Position numbers and translations under genes: made by a program
NCBI GenBank assembly: GCA_012932295.1
Contig: JAAONU010000009.1
Span: 11,821,535 to 11,885,534 of the forward strand
Direction of reading: 5' to 3'
DNA length: 64,000 nucleotides
DNA from: Cyclina sinensis
Taxonomy: Eukaryota > Mollusca > Bivalvia > Venerida > Veneridae
Notes under the pieces: generated by a model
Told to the model about the DNA's origin: nothing
Database searches by the model: none
Seen by the model: only the letters and a program-made list of their open reading frames with translations
Part shown: positions 23,804 to 35,971 of the stretch, piece by piece
Layout of the letters: each line of letters starts with the position of its first letter
How positions within the stretch are numbered: the stretch's first letter is position 1

Positions 23804-24359
23804 CTGAAATATTTTTTGGACACTTTTCCATCCCATTGCAGAATTAATATAAATTTTACTGTGTGAGACTAATAACTAGTATCAACTTGACTAAATCTGA
23901 TTACATATTTTTCTATTTTCCCATACCTAAAAAGTTACATAGGGGGACATAAACCTCAGTACCTTTAAGTTAGAAATAACATCCCTATTCCCTAGGATAT
24001 GTTATATTTCTCACATACAATGTCAAAAAATTAGCAGAATTCAGAAACAGGAATATGCCTTCTATGTAGAAAACGGCAACCTTAACCAATCTACTCACAG
24101 AGATTAGCAAGAGCTCCTATCTGTTCTCCGTCACATTTCAAAATTTTATTAAAATAAGCTTGTGTTTTAAATAGCATAAACAGAATACTCAAAGAAAAAT
24201 GTTGTCAAAAATAAAAACAACAACTACAACCCTCCACCCCACCCCCCTCCCCCGAAAAACAAGAGATGACATGTATCCCCCAACCCTGCTGTAAATATAA
24301 AGTTTGCAGTCTGTGTGAAATGTGTGTCCATGTTACTCAAATGTTAGGGGAAACAGTTT
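23804..24359. other. INVS intron, unique sequence
   Basis: Unique AT-rich sequence with a C-rich tract at 24235-24255. No exon or RNA was found. Confidence 0.6.
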
Positions 24360-25137
24360 TCAAATTCAAAAAGTGACCTTGACCTTTGACCTACTGACCT
24401 TAAAAACAATAGAGATTTTCTACTCTGTAAGAACAACCACCCTATGAAGTAAGAAGACTGTCGGTTAAATAGTTACTGGACAGAAACCATTTTCAAATTC
24501 AAGGTGACCATGACTTTGACCAACTGAGGGTTTTTTCACTCAGTTAGTGCAATTAGCCTATGAAGTTTGAAGGCTGTGGGTTAAGTGATACTTGAGTTAT
24601 GGAGCAAATCTAATTTTCAAATTCAAAATGACCATGACCTTTGACCTACAGATCCCCAAAACAATAATGGTCTTCAACTCAATAAGGGCAACCAATCCAT
24701 AATGCCTGAAGGTTGTATGCCATTTAGTATTTAAGTTATTGAGTGGACAAGGTTTTCAAATTAATGGTGACCATGGCCTTGACCTTTGACCTAAAGACCT
24801 TGATAAGAATAGGTGTCTTCTACTATTTTAACAGGGGGATATATAACACACCTTTCTGGGAAATTTTGAGGAAAAAGATCTTGTGGTTCAAGGGAAAATG
24901 CCATTTGTATGCTTTTCTATTTTTAGCTCTGGTGGCCCTATGTGCACTGGATGGGAACCATCTAAGTAACTTTAGAAAAGAGCAATACAAGAAATATTTT
25001 CCTAAAGTTTGGTGGAAAATGGCCTAGTTGTTTCGAAAGAGATGTCATTTCAAGTAAAATGTTGTTGACCGACGTCACACAAAGGTCAAGTCCAATAGCT
25101 CACCTTGAGCATGTGCTCCTCAAAAAAAAAGAAAAAA
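24360..25137 (+). mobile_element. Tandem-unit array fused to a family 1 3' segment
   Basis: 24360-24820 holds about four units of 115-125 bp with GTGACCTTGACCTTTGACCT, CCTATGAAGT-TGAAGG and GGTTAA-TAGTTACTGGA. From about 24830 the sequence changes to the family 1 300-bp type (TTTTTAGCTCTGGTGGCCCT, AAGAGATGTCATTTCAAGT) and ends TCCAATAGCTCACCTTGAGC. The 3' right hairpin arm is eroded. The open frame 24743-25027 is repeat-derived. Confidence 0.55.
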
Positions 25138-26120
25138 CAAGAGGGCCATATTGGCCCTAGATCGCTCACCTGAATACTTTGCCTTTGGGTCTGCTATTGA
25201 GCTAACATCAAAAGCTTTTTTAAGAATCTCCCTATATAAATCTATATGAATACAAGTGACCCCCAGGGCAGGGCCAAATTTCACTCAAGGGTTATAATTT
25301 GAAAAAATTTGGTAGATAACCTCTAACTGATGCTCCATTAAACATATCTAAGTCCTGAGCTTTGTAGTTTCAGACAAGAGGTTTTTTAAAGTTTTGCCTA
25401 TATAAGCCTATGTAACATCAACTGACCCCTGGGGCAGTGCCAACTATTACCCTAGGGACATAATTTGAACAAATTTGGTAGAGGTCTACTAGACAATGTT
25501 ACATACCAAATCTTAAGGCTCAGAGCCTTCTTGTCTGTGGTTTCAGACAAGAAGATTTTCAAAGTTTTCCCTATATAAGCCTATGTAAAACAAATGACCT
25601 CCATGTGGGGCCAAATTTGACCCCAGAGGTACAATTTGAACAAACTTGGTAGAGGTCCACTTGACAATGCTACATACCAAATCTTAAGGCTTAGGCCCTT
25701 GTGGTTTCAGACAAGAAAATTTTGAAAGTTTCACTATATAAGACTATGTAAAATCAGTTGACCCCCGGGGCGGGGCCCCTTGACCCCAGGGGTATAAGTA
25801 GAACAAACTTGGTAGAGGTCCACTAGACAATGCTATATACCAAATCTTAAAACTCAGAGCCTTGTGGTTTCAGACAAGAAGATTTTCAAAGTTTTTCCTT
25901 TCAGTTGCCATAGCAACCAGAGTTCTTGATGGAATTGAATTCTTTTAACAACTTTGGTAGAGCTTCATGCAAGAAACATCCAAGGCATGTTTTGTCAATG
26001 TTGGCTTAGCGGTTTAGGAGGAGAAGTCGTTCAAGTCAAATTGTTGACAACACACGACGCACACCGAGGGACAATCAACAATGCCAAAAGCTCACCCTGA
26101 GCAGTGCTCAGATGAGCTAA
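25138..26120 (+). mobile_element. Helitron-like element, complete (family 1)
   Basis: It starts CAAGAGGGCCATATTGGCCC with CGCTCACCTGAATAC. It ends AAAAGCTCACCCTGAGCAG and TGCTCAGATGAGCTAA. The body has four units of about 165 bp (GACAAGAAGATTTTCAAAGT, AACTTGGTAGAGGTCCACT). The penultimate segment is GTTGCCATAGCAACCAGAGT. Four bases after its end the next element begins. Confidence 0.75.
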
Positions 26121-26124
26121 AAAA

Positions 26125-26757
26125 CAAGAGCTGTCAATAAGACAGCACACTTGACTATTTGCAGCTACTTAGTTGTAGTTACTTCTGAAACACATAGGTA
26201 CATTTTCAACATGGTGATAATCAGGAAGATTGGTGTCAGCTAGGATTTGTGCTTATTTTCAATTAGTTTGACCTTGACTTTTAACCCCAAAATCAAAAGG
26301 AATTATCCCTGACACAGTGAAAATCAATGTGTAAGTTTTCATGCAGGTAGATGATGAGGAAAGCAGGTATCATCAGGAAACTGTTTTCTTATGTAAATCC
26401 ACTGTGACCTTGACCTTTGATAGTTTAACTCCAAAAACAAAAAAAGATTATTCTTGATGTGGTTGAGGTCCATGAGTAAGATTTCATGCAGGTAGAAGAT
26501 AACAAAAGCAAGTTATGGTCTGTAAACAAGTTTCCTTATATCGAGGCACTGTAACATTGACCTTTGATGGTTTGACCCTAGAATCAGTTGGATCATCCTT
26601 GTCTGGGAAAAATAAATGTGTAAGTTTTTATTCATAGATAATAAAGAGAGCAATTTATGGTCCTGAAAACTGTGTCTAGGAACAGACAGGCAGACAGACA
26701 AATGGACAAGCTAATTTCATTTTACCCCCCCACAACATCATTGCTGGAGTACAAAAA
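26125..26757 (+). mobile_element. Helitron-like element, adjacent to the previous one
   Basis: The 5' end CAAGAGCTGTCAATAAGACA forms the hairpin CTGTC-AATAA-GACAG. There are about three units of 120-150 bp with GTGACCTTGACCTTTGATAG and AGTAAGATTTCATGCAGGTA. An AGACAGGCAGACAGAC tract and a C-rich end near 26730-26750 follow. The 3' hairpin is imperfect. Confidence 0.6.
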
Positions 26758-27680
26758 TCATAAATGATTTCTAAGATACATGCTCTACAGTAGCTTGCAC
26801 AGAAAACTAATCAAAATTTCCAAGTCAACATGGTCCTGGAATGCTTTCCTGAGTGCTTAAGCTGTGGGTCTGCTGTTATGCAAACATCAGAAGCAATATT
26901 AAATTTTCTAATTGAATATTTTCAAAGATCTCATAATTTATAGAAATGGCGCAGAGGCAATTTTGAACTAGTAGCTTGTGAGGAGATGTCATCTGAAGTC
27001 AAATGTTGACAAAAATCTATTTTTAGCTATGGCTGCCAGGAGCATAACATAATATGCCCCCTTTGGCATATAAGAAAAATAACCTAATTGAATGCGAGTT
27101 TGTCATGTAACAAAAGAAGCTTTGACCGACTGTTTACACTCCTGTACTAGAATATAACGTTATTGTGTTAAATATACTTTTCTTTATAGTGATAATCACA
27201 TAGTTACAGCATTAGCAAATCATGTTTAACCAGAAAACTGTTGTAATCAGAACTGATAAATTATAACTTAAGTCAATGATTCAGGATTCGTGAACATTTC
27301 TGCCCGTGAAACTACTGAAAAATTCTGAAATTGTGATTTGGCAAACTTTTTTGACACACAAAAATATCCACCTATACAGTATGTAAGGAACATTTCTAAG
27401 AAAATTGGTGGAAAATGACCATGCACTTTCAGTTTAGAAGTAGATGTTGTTAATTTTTTTTTTATTTCTAGCTTTTTGTAGTAATGTGGTGGAATGGTTT
27501 GAGCAACTTTAGAAAAGGGCAATATAAGGAACATTTCTGTTTCGTTTGGATGGGAATGCCCTTGTGGTTTTGAAGGAGATGTCATTTGAAGTGAAATGTT
27601 AAAGACACATGATGGACCACTGATGGCAGACACAGGGTGATCCCAATAGCTTACCTTGAGCATATGATCAGGTGAGCTAA
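26758..27680 (+). mobile_element. Decayed family 1 element with an internal foreign block
   Basis: A worn 5' region (near 26830, TGGTCCTGGAATGCTTTCCT then GAGTGCTTAAGC) is followed by family 1 body text (AGGAGATGTCATCTGAAGTC, TTTTTAGCTATGGC). It is interrupted near 27035-27290 by sequence that includes a foreign 3' end, ATATGCCCCCTTTGGCATAT. The 3' end is CCAATAGCTTACCTTGAGCA...GATCAGGTGAGCTAA, ending at 27680. The minus-strand frame 27268-27663 is antisense repeat. Confidence 0.5.
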
Positions 27681-27817
27681 AAACACAAAATATTTACAAC
27701 TATATTGTTCTGCCATAAAACTTCAGTTAATAAATCAATGATCAAAACTCAAATTCTCAGAAGTGATTCCTCTCCAAGCATTCTTTCAAAACTCAAAGCA
27801 TCAAAAAAAGTTATCAC

Positions 27818-27914
27818 CTCGTAATCATGAGCATTAGGATCTGCCTTGTGTTCCATCAATACTGACATACAGTTAACATAACCACCATAAGCTGCACACT
27901 GTATTGGAGTACGA
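27818..27914 (-). CDS. INVS: INVS exon: ankyrin repeat
   Basis: Acceptor CTTTAACAG; the first base completes a Gly codon from the previous exon; 32 codons follow, ending at GAG before donor GTGATA. The peptide RTPIQCAAYGGYVNCMSVL is almost identical to human inversin RTPLQCAAYGGYINCMAVL. It continues MEHKADPNAHDYE, a standard ankyrin loop. The next exon starts GMTALHW in phase 0, completing the (D/Y)E-G-TALHW junction. The 53-bp satellite starts about 70 bp upstream of this exon's acceptor. Confidence 0.96.
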
Positions 27915-27983
27915 CTGTTAAAGGAAACAGAAATATACAAAGCATGTAAAGAAAAACGATATCTTAACATAAAATATCTTCCA

Positions 27984-30900
27984 ATGTGAATTCAAATACA
28001 AAGTTCTATCTACCATTTTGTGCTACTCCCTGGCAGTATGAATTCCAAAACAAAATTCTTTCTGCTATATTTAACTACCTCTTGCAGTCCAATTTCCAAT
28101 ATAAGGTTCTGCTACTTTTCTTGCAGAGTGAATTCAAAAACAAAGTTCTATCATCCATGTTTTTTAGTCTTCCTGTAGCAAGAATTCAAATACAAAGTCC
28201 TATCTACCATGTTCTGTTACTCTTGCTGAAGTGTAAATTCTGATGCAAAGTTCTATCTACTATGCTCTGTAACTCTTGCTGAAGTGTAAATTCTGATGCA
28301 AAGTTCTATCTACTATGCTCTGTAACTCTTGCTGAAGTGTAAATTCTGATGCAAAGTTCTATCTACTATGCTCTGTAACTGTTGCTGAAGTGTAAATTCT
28401 GATGCAAAGTTCTATCTACTATGCTCTGCAACTCTTGATTAAGTGTAAATTCTGATGCAAAGTTAATCTACTATGCTCTGTAACTCTTGCTGAAGTGTAA
28501 ATTCTGATGCAAAGTTCTATCTACTATGCTCTGTAACTCTTGCTGAAGTGTAAATTCTGATGCAAAATTCTATCTACTATGCTCTGAACTCTTGCTGAAG
28601 AGTGAATTCTGATGCAAAGTTAATCTACTATGCTCTGTAACTCTTGCTGAAGTGTAAATTCGGATGCAAAGTTCTATCTAATATGCTCTGTAACTCTTGC
28701 TGAAGTGTAAATTCTTATGCAAAGTTCTATCTACTATGCTCTGTAACTCTTGCTGAAGTGTAAATTCTGATGCAAAATAAATCTACTATGCTCTGTAACT
28801 CTTGCTGAAGTGTAAATTCTAATGCAAAGTTCTATCTACTATGCTCTGTAACTCTTGTTGAAAAGTGAATTCTGATGCAAAGTTAATCTACTATGCTCTG
28901 CTACTCTTGCTAAAGTGTGAATTCTGATGCAAAGTTCTATCTACTTTGTTCTGCTACTCTTGCTGAAGTGTGAATTCTGCTGCAAAGTTCTATTTACAAT
29001 GTTCTGCTACTCTTGCTGCAGTGTGAATTCTGCTGCAAAGTTCTATCTACTTTGTTCTGCTACTCTTGCTGAAGCGTGAATTCTGATGCAAAGTTCTATC
29101 TACTTTGTTCTGCTACTTTGCTGAAGTGTAAATTCTGATGCAAAGTTCTATCTACTTTGTTCTGCTACATTTGCTGAAGTGTGAATTCAGATGCAAAGTT
29201 CTATTTAAAATGTTCTGCTACTCTTGCTGAAGTATGAATTCTGATACAAAGTTCTATTTACAATGTTCTGCTACTCTTGCTGAAGTATGAATTCTGATGC
29301 AAAGTTCTATCTACTTTGTTCTGCTACTCTTGCTGAAGTGTAAATTCTGATGCAAAGTTCTATCTACTTTGTTCTGCTACTCTTGCTGAAGCATGAATTC
29401 TGCTGCAAAGTTCTATCTACTATTTTCTGCTACATTTGCTGAAGTGTGAATTCAGATGCAAAGTTCTATTTAAAATGTTCTGCTACTCTTGCTGAAGTAT
29501 GAATTCTGATACAAAGTTCTATTTACATTGTTCTGCTACTCTTGCTGAAGTGTGAATTCTGCTGCAAAGTTCTAACTACTATGCTCTGCTACTCTTGTTG
29601 AAGCGTGAATACTGATGCAAACTTCTATCTACCATGTTCTGCTATTCTTGTTGAAGAGTGAATTCTGATGCAAAGTTCTAACTACTACGCTCTGCTACTC
29701 TTGTCGAAGTGTGAATTCTGATGCAAGGTTCTAACTACTACACTCTGCTACTCTTGTTGAAGTGTGAATTCTGATGCAAACTTCTATCTACCATGTTCTG
29801 CTATTCTTGTTGAAGAGTGAATTCTGATGCAAAGTTCTAACTACTACGCTCTGCTACTCTTGTTGAAGTGTGAATTCTGATGCAAAGTTCTAACTACTAC
29901 ACTCTGCTACTCTTGTTGAAGTATGAATTCTGATGCAAACTTCTATCTACCATGTTCTGCTATTCTTGTTGAAGTGTGAATTCTGATGCAAAGTTTTATT
30001 TAAAATGTTCTGCTACTCTTGCTGAAGAATGAATTCTGATACAAAGTTCTAACTACTATGCTCTGCTACTCTTGCTGAAGTGTGAATTCTGATGCAAAGT
30101 TCCATTTAAAATGTTCTGCTACTCTTGCTGAAGTGTGAATTCTGATGCAAACATCTATCTACCATGTTCTGCTACTCTTGTTGAAGAGTGAATTCTGATG
30201 CAAAGTTCTTACTTCTATTCTCTGCTTCTCTTGCTGAAGTGTGAATTCAGATGCAAAGTTCTGTTTGCAATGTTCTGCTACTCTTGCTGAAGTGTGAATT
30301 CTGATGCAAAGTTCTATTTACAATGTTCTGTTACTCTTGCTGAAGTGTGAATTCTGATGCAAACTTCTATCTAATATGCTAAGCTTCTCATGCTGAAGTG
30401 TGAATTCAGATGCAAAGTTCTAACGAGTACACTCTGCTATTCTTGCTGAATACTGATGCAAAATTCTATCTACTATTTTCTGCTACTCTTGCTGAAGTGT
30501 GAATTAAAATGCAAAGTTCTATCTGCTACGCTCTGCTACTCTTGTTGAAGTGTGAATTCTGATGCAAAGTTCTATCTACTATACTATGCTACTCTTGTTC
30601 AAGTGTGAATTCTGATGCAAACTTCTATCTACTATGCTATGCTACTCTTGCTGAAGTGTGAATTCTGATGCACACTGCTATCTACTATGCTATGCTACTA
30701 GGCTATGCTACTCTTGTTGAAGTTTGAATTCTGATGCAAAGTTCTAACTACTACGCTCTGCTACTATGCTATGCTACTCTTGTTGAAATGTGAATTCCGA
30801 TGCAAAGTTCTATTTGCAATGTTCTGCTACTCTTGCTGAAGTGTGAATTCTCATGCAAAGTTCTATTTACAATGTACTCTTGCTGAAGTGTGAATTCTGA

Positions 30901-31892
30901 TGCAAAGTTCTATTTACAATGTTCTGCTACTCTTGCTGAAGTGTGAATTCAGATGCAAAGTTCTATTTGCAATGTTCAGCTACTCTTGCTGAAGTGTGAA
31001 TTCTGATGCAAAGTTCTAACTACTATGCTCTGCTACTCTTGCTGGAGTCTGAATTCTGATGCAAAGTTCTATTTAAAATGTTCTGCTACTCTTGCTGAAG
31101 TGTAAATTTTGATGCAAACTTATATGCAAACTACTCTTGCTGAATACTGCTGCAAAGTTCTATCTACTATTTTCTGCTACATTTGCTGAAGTGTGAATTC
31201 AGATGCAAAGTTCTATCTACTACGCTCTGCTACTGTTGTTGAAGAGTGAATTCTGATGCAAAGTTCTATCTACTACGCTCTGCTACTCTTGTTGAAGTGT
31301 GAATTCTGATGCAAACTTCTATCTACTACGCTATGCCACTATGCCAAGCTACTCTTGTTGAAGTGTGAATTCTGATGCAAAGTTCTAACTTCTATGGTCT
31401 GCTACACTTGTTGAAGAGTGAATTCTGATGCAAAGTTCTAACTACTATGCTCTGCTACTCTAGTTGAAGAGTGAATTCTGATGCAAAGTTCTAACAACTA
31501 TGCTCTGCTACTCTTGTTGAAGAGTGAATTCTGATGAAAAGTTCTAAATGCTACTCTCTGCTACTCTTGTTGAAGTGTGAATTCTGATGCAAAGATATAA
31601 CTACTACGCAATGCTACTCTTGTTGAAGTGTGAATTCTGATGCAAAGTTCTGACTTTTACGCTCTGCTACACTTGTTGAAGTGTGAATACTTATGCAAAG
31701 TTCTATCTACTATTTTCTGCTACTCTTGTTGAAGAGTGAATTCTGATGCAAAGTTCTAACTACTAGTACACTCTGCTACTCTTGTTGAAGTGTGAATTCT
31801 GATGCAAACTTCTATCTACCATGTTCTGCTACTCTTGCTGAAGTATGAATTCTGATGCAAAGTTCTAACTACTACGCTCCGCTACTCCTGAA
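27984..31892 (+). repeat. Satellite array, about 53-bp units, roughly 70 copies
   Basis: The consensus unit contains GTGAATTCTGATGCAAAGTT, CTATCTACTATGCTCTG and CTACTCTTGCTGAA. The left 250 bp is strongly diverged. 28200-28880 is a fairly homogeneous sub-array (CTGTAACTCTTGCTGAAGTG). The rest mixes variants (TGTTCTGCTACTC, CTACTACGCTCTG, ACTTCTATCTACC). Spacing is irregular where parts of units were lost or duplicated, for example near 30670-30780. The array lies entirely in the INVS intron between exons 34586-34666 and 27818-27914. No protein: the small frame at 27986-28243 is repeat. Confidence 0.97.
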
Positions 31893-34260
31893 ATTGTGCT
31901 TAAATTCATTTAAACAACTTCTGTGACAAATTTCCAGGATATTTGGAGTGAAAATGTAGCCTCTAGAGTGTTCACAAGGTTTTTCCATATTTGGGCTCTG
32001 TGACCTGTATTTTGATTCCAGATGACCCATATTCAAATCAGAGCTAGAAACCATCAAAACAACCCCTCTGACAAATTTCCGGGTTAGTTTGACTGAACAT
32101 TTTTCCATATACAGGCTATGTGACCTAGATTTTAATCCTAGATGACCCATATTCAAACCTGAGCTAGAAATCATCGAAACAACCTTTCTGACAAATTTCC
32201 AGGTTATTTGGACTGCAAAGGTAGCCTCTAGTGTTTTAACAAGGTTTTTCTATTTTTGGGCTCTGTGACCTAGTTTTTTTATCTCAGATGATCAATATCC
32301 AAATATTAGCTAGAAATCATCGAAACAACCTTTCTGCCAAATGTCCAGGATATTAGGACTGAAAATGTTGCCTCTAGAGTGTTTAAAAAGTTTTTCCATA
32401 TTTGGGCTCTGTGACCTAGTTTTTGACCCAAGATGACCATTATTAGAACTTGAGCTAGAAATCACTGAAACAAGCTCTCTGACAAATTTTCAGGATATTT
32501 GGACTTAAAATGTAACCTCTGGAGTGTTAACAAGGTTTTTCCATATTTTGGCTCTGTAGCTTAGTTTTTGACCCCAGATGACCATATACAAACTTGAGCT
32601 AGAAACCATCGAAGCAATCCATCTGACAAATTTCCAGGTTATTTGAGCTGAAAATGTTACCTGTAGAGTGTTAACAAGGTTTTTCCATATTAAGGTTCTG
32701 TGACCTTGTTTTTGAACTCAGACCCATATACAATCTTTAGCTAGAAATCATTGAAACAACATTTCTGACAAATTTTCAGGATATTTGGACTGAAAATCTT
32801 ACCTCTGGCGTTTTAACAAGGTTTTTCCATATATGGGCTCTGTGACCTTGTTTTTGAACCCAGATGACCCACATTCAAAATCGTGCTATATGTCATGGAA
32901 ACAATCTCTCCGACTAATTTCCAGGATATTTTTGGACTGAAAAAGTAGCCTCTAGAACATTAACAAGGTTTGTCTCTTTTTGGGCTTTGTGACCTAGTTT
33001 TTGACCCAAGATGACCCATATTGGAAATTGAGCTAGAAATCATTGAAACAACCTTTCTGACAAACTTCCAGGATATTTGAACTGAAAAAGTAGTTTCTAG
33101 AGTGTTAACAAGGTTTTTCTATTTTTGGTCTCTGTGACCTAGTTTTTGAACCCAGATGACCAATATTCGAATCTGAGCTAGAAATCATAGAAACAACCTG
33201 TCTGACAAAATCCCAGATTACTTGGACTGAAAATGTTACCTCTCCTTCTACAAGAAGATTTTCAAAGTTTTCACTATAAAAGCCTATGTAAAACCAATGA
33301 CCCACAGGTGGGGCCAAATTTGACCCAAGGGTATAATTTGAACAAGCTTGGTAGAGGTCCACTAGACAATGCTATATACCAAATCTTAAGGCTCAGGCCC
33401 TTGTTGTTTCAGACAAGAAGATTTTCAAAGTTTTCCCTATGTTAAATCAATTGACCCCCGGGATGGGGCCAAATTTGACCAAAGGGTCAAAATCTGAACA
33501 AACTTGGTAGTGGTTTACTAGACAATGCTACATACCAAATCTTAAGGCTAAGAGCCTTGTCATTTCAGACAAGAAGATTTTCAAAGTTTTCTCTATATAA
33601 GCCTATGTAAAATCAACTGACTCCCGGGAGGTGCATAATTTGAACAAATTTGGTAGAGGTCCACTAGACAATGCTACATACCAAATCTTAAGGCTCTGGG
33701 CCTTGTGGTTTCAGACAAGAAGATTTTCAAAGTTTTTCCTATGTAAAATCAATTGACCCCTGAGGAGGGGCCAAATTTGACCCCAGGGGCATAATTTGAA
33801 CAAACTTGGTAGAGGTCCACTAGACAATGCTATATACCAAATCTTAAGGCTCAGGGGCTTGTTGTTTCAGACAAGATATTCAAAGTTTTCCCTATATAAG
33901 GCTATGTATAATCAATTGACCCCTGGGGCAAGGCCAAGTTTGACCCAAGGGGTATAATTTGAACAAACTTGGTAGAGGTTCACTAGAAAATGCTACATAC
34001 CAAATCTGAAGGCTCTGGGCCTTGTGATTTCAGACAAGAAGATTTTCAAAGTTTTTCCTTTAAGTAGCAATAGCAACCAGAGTTCTTGATGGAATTGAAT
34101 TTTTTGAACAATTTTGGTAGAGCTTTATGCTAGGAACATCCCATGAAAATTTCATCAATTTTGGCCCAGTGGTTTAGGAGGAGATGTTGTTTAAAGGAAA
34201 GTCTTCACGCACTAACGCACACACGCACTAACGCACGACGACGGACAACAGACGAAATGA
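31893..34260 (+). mobile_element. Helitron-like element, 5'-truncated (two-part body)
   Basis: 31893-33240 holds about nine units of about 145 bp (GAGCTAGAAATCATTGAAAC, CTGACAAATTTCCAGGATAT, GGGCTCTGTGACCTAG). 33240-34130 switches to about five units of about 165 bp (ACAAGAAGATTTTCAAAGTT, AACTTGGTAGAGGTCCACT). It ends in a CGCACACACGCACTAACGCA / GACGACGGACAACAGACG tract without a clear 3' hairpin. The same A-then-B body order occurs in the complete element at 55202-57613. Here the 5' end is missing, directly abutting the satellite. Confidence 0.65.
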
Positions 34261-34585
34261 GATTCGCTACAGCACTTGATTTCACTTGATTCTGTCAAAG
34301 TTTTGTGAAAATCGCATGGGAAATATAGGAGGAGTTGCACACACAAGAAATATTCAGTAAATTAAACTAAGGCCATTACTTCTGCAAAAATATTCGAATT
34401 GCGAAAGCTGGAGAATAAGCACTAGATAATGATCATTGTATGAAAGTCTGATTAAAATCAAATAAGAACTGCAGGAGTTGCCCACAGAAGATGGGACTGA
34501 CAGACAGATGAAATAATGAACAGACAGTGTACTATATCCCACCTTTCGGAAGCATATAAAGATCTTAAGAATAAGGCAAACTTAC
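34261..34585 (+). mobile_element. Short element fragment beside an exon
   Basis: It contains a GACTGACAGACAGATGAAAT tract and an end resembling a hairpin, ACTATATCCCACCTTTCGGA then AGCATATAA, finishing about 25 bp from the exon's donor. Unit structure is not clear. Confidence 0.4.
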
Positions 34586-34666
34586 CCAGAGGAGTCTTTG
34601 ATATTTGGGTCTACACCATATTTGATTAATGTCTGGCATATATAAGCATGACCACCTAGTGCAGCC
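34586..34666 (-). CDS. INVS: INVS exon: ankyrin repeat
   Basis: Acceptor GTTTTTAG; one base completes the split Trp codon from the previous exon; 26 codons then GG before donor GTAAGT. The peptide AALGGHAYICQTLIKYGVDP then NIKDSSG aligns with human AALGGNADVCQILIENKINP / NVQDYAG. It is the second half of one ankyrin repeat plus the loop into the next. Short (81 nt) and flanked by a 398-bp intron upstream, it is part of the most compact region of the gene in this window. Confidence 0.95.
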
Positions 34667-35064
34667 CTAAAAACAAACATAAAACTGAAACTCACTTGAA
34701 GTTACTTAAAAATATATCAGTATTTTCCTACAATTATTATCATAACAATCGTACTGGTGCTGATGGCATCTCAAAGTTTTGCAAAACAACTTGTATGATG
34801 TTTGAGGAAAACTAAAAAGGATATGTTATTTTAATATTCTTTAAGAATTTACCTCAGACATTTTATCACATGCGAGCTGCTGATGTTGGAGTATTTTTTT
34901 CTTACAAACTCCTCTTTGAAAGAAAAAGAAGAAAGAAACACAAGTTAATATTAGACCTGTTTAAAATTTATCATAATTCTGACATTTATTTTTTAAAGCA
35001 TCTACTCTGTTGTTGAATCAGTGATAAAATATAGGGACTAAATTATTATTTCTTTAAAACAAAC
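34667..35064. other. INVS intron, 398 bp, unique
   Basis: The only small intron among the seven seen. No repeat recognised in it. Confidence 0.8.
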
Positions 35065-35272
35065 CAGTGAAGTGGAGACCTCCCATCATCATCAAGCATG
35101 TCTACACGAGCACCATCATCTATAAGTGTCTGTACAACATCTGTGTGACCCATCTCACATGCTCGGAACAATGGTGTGTGCTTCATAAAGTCAGTGGCAT
35201 CAATCTGTGCTCCATGGTCTAGTAACAACTTGACAGTGGAGGCGTGACCTGATAGGGCTGCAGCATGTAATG
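35065..35272 (-). CDS. INVS: INVS exon: two ankyrin repeats
   Basis: Acceptor GTTTGCAG; two bases complete the Ala codon of the previous exon; it ends CACTG before donor GTTTGT, splitting the Trp codon TG|G. The peptide reads LHAAALSGHASTVKLLLDHG, then DATDFMKHTPLFRACEMGHT, then DVVQTLIDDGARVDMLDDDG and RSPLHW. Human inversin has DATDVMKHTPLFRACEMGHK at the same place. Minus-strand translation runs on past the donor (FVLKK then stop), which is intron read-through. The donor GTTTGT is weaker than the others, but the phase and the next exon confirm it. Confidence 0.97.
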
Positions 35273-35868
35273 CTGCAAACAGACAACATTCTTAATACTG
35301 CCGTCTTATATAACACAATGTATTAATGCTAATAATCTTAAATTTTTATCACATGCTCCATACAGAAGGCATTAACTTGTTATTAGTAGAATAATTTAGC
35401 AATACTGAAATTTTAACTATACAAACAATAATTATAGTTAGAGAAGGCCTTAAATTAATTGCAAGCAATTACATGTAATAAAACAATATCAATATTTTTT
35501 CAGATTTTACTGAGAAGTATGAAGTATTTATCCCTACTTAATTTTAGAAAACCATTAATTCATTTAAAGGGACATAACCTTAAATTAACCAATGATATTC
35601 TCCTCATCTATTTTATTGGCTTTTTTACTATAAAAAAATTGATAATTAAAAGAAGAATGTATGTTCATTCTTGTTTTCCTATATGTATTTAGAAATTTAG
35701 GAATTATTCTTTTGGAATAAATGGCTATCCACACCAAAACTGGAACAATTCTCTGTATAAAGCAAATAAAGCTGTTGTACTTGGACATTTTTTCTGACAC
35801 CCTGACATCTGGTTATCATTTATACATTTACAAGATTTAAAAGAAAAATGGGATATTATATGAATAAA
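35273..35868. other. INVS intron, unique sequence
   Basis: AT-rich unique sequence between the exon and the composite element that starts at 35869. Open frames at 35459-35800 on both strands overlap each other, have no recognisable domain and are probably chance. Confidence 0.55.
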
Positions 35869-35971
35869 CAAGAGGGCATTGATGGTCCTAAATCGCTCAC
35901 CTGAGTCTCAATGCTCATGTTACAAGTATCATTACTGGCTGTTATGGGTGTTTGTTGTTCACAAATTTAAA

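Noticed and set aside
27268..27663. 131-residue minus-strand frame
   Set aside because: It lies antisense in a decayed family 1 element, including its 3' hairpin.
27984..31892. CRISPR-like array
   Set aside because: Whole units vary gradually with no constant repeat and unique spacer pattern, and the context is a eukaryotic intron. It is a satellite.
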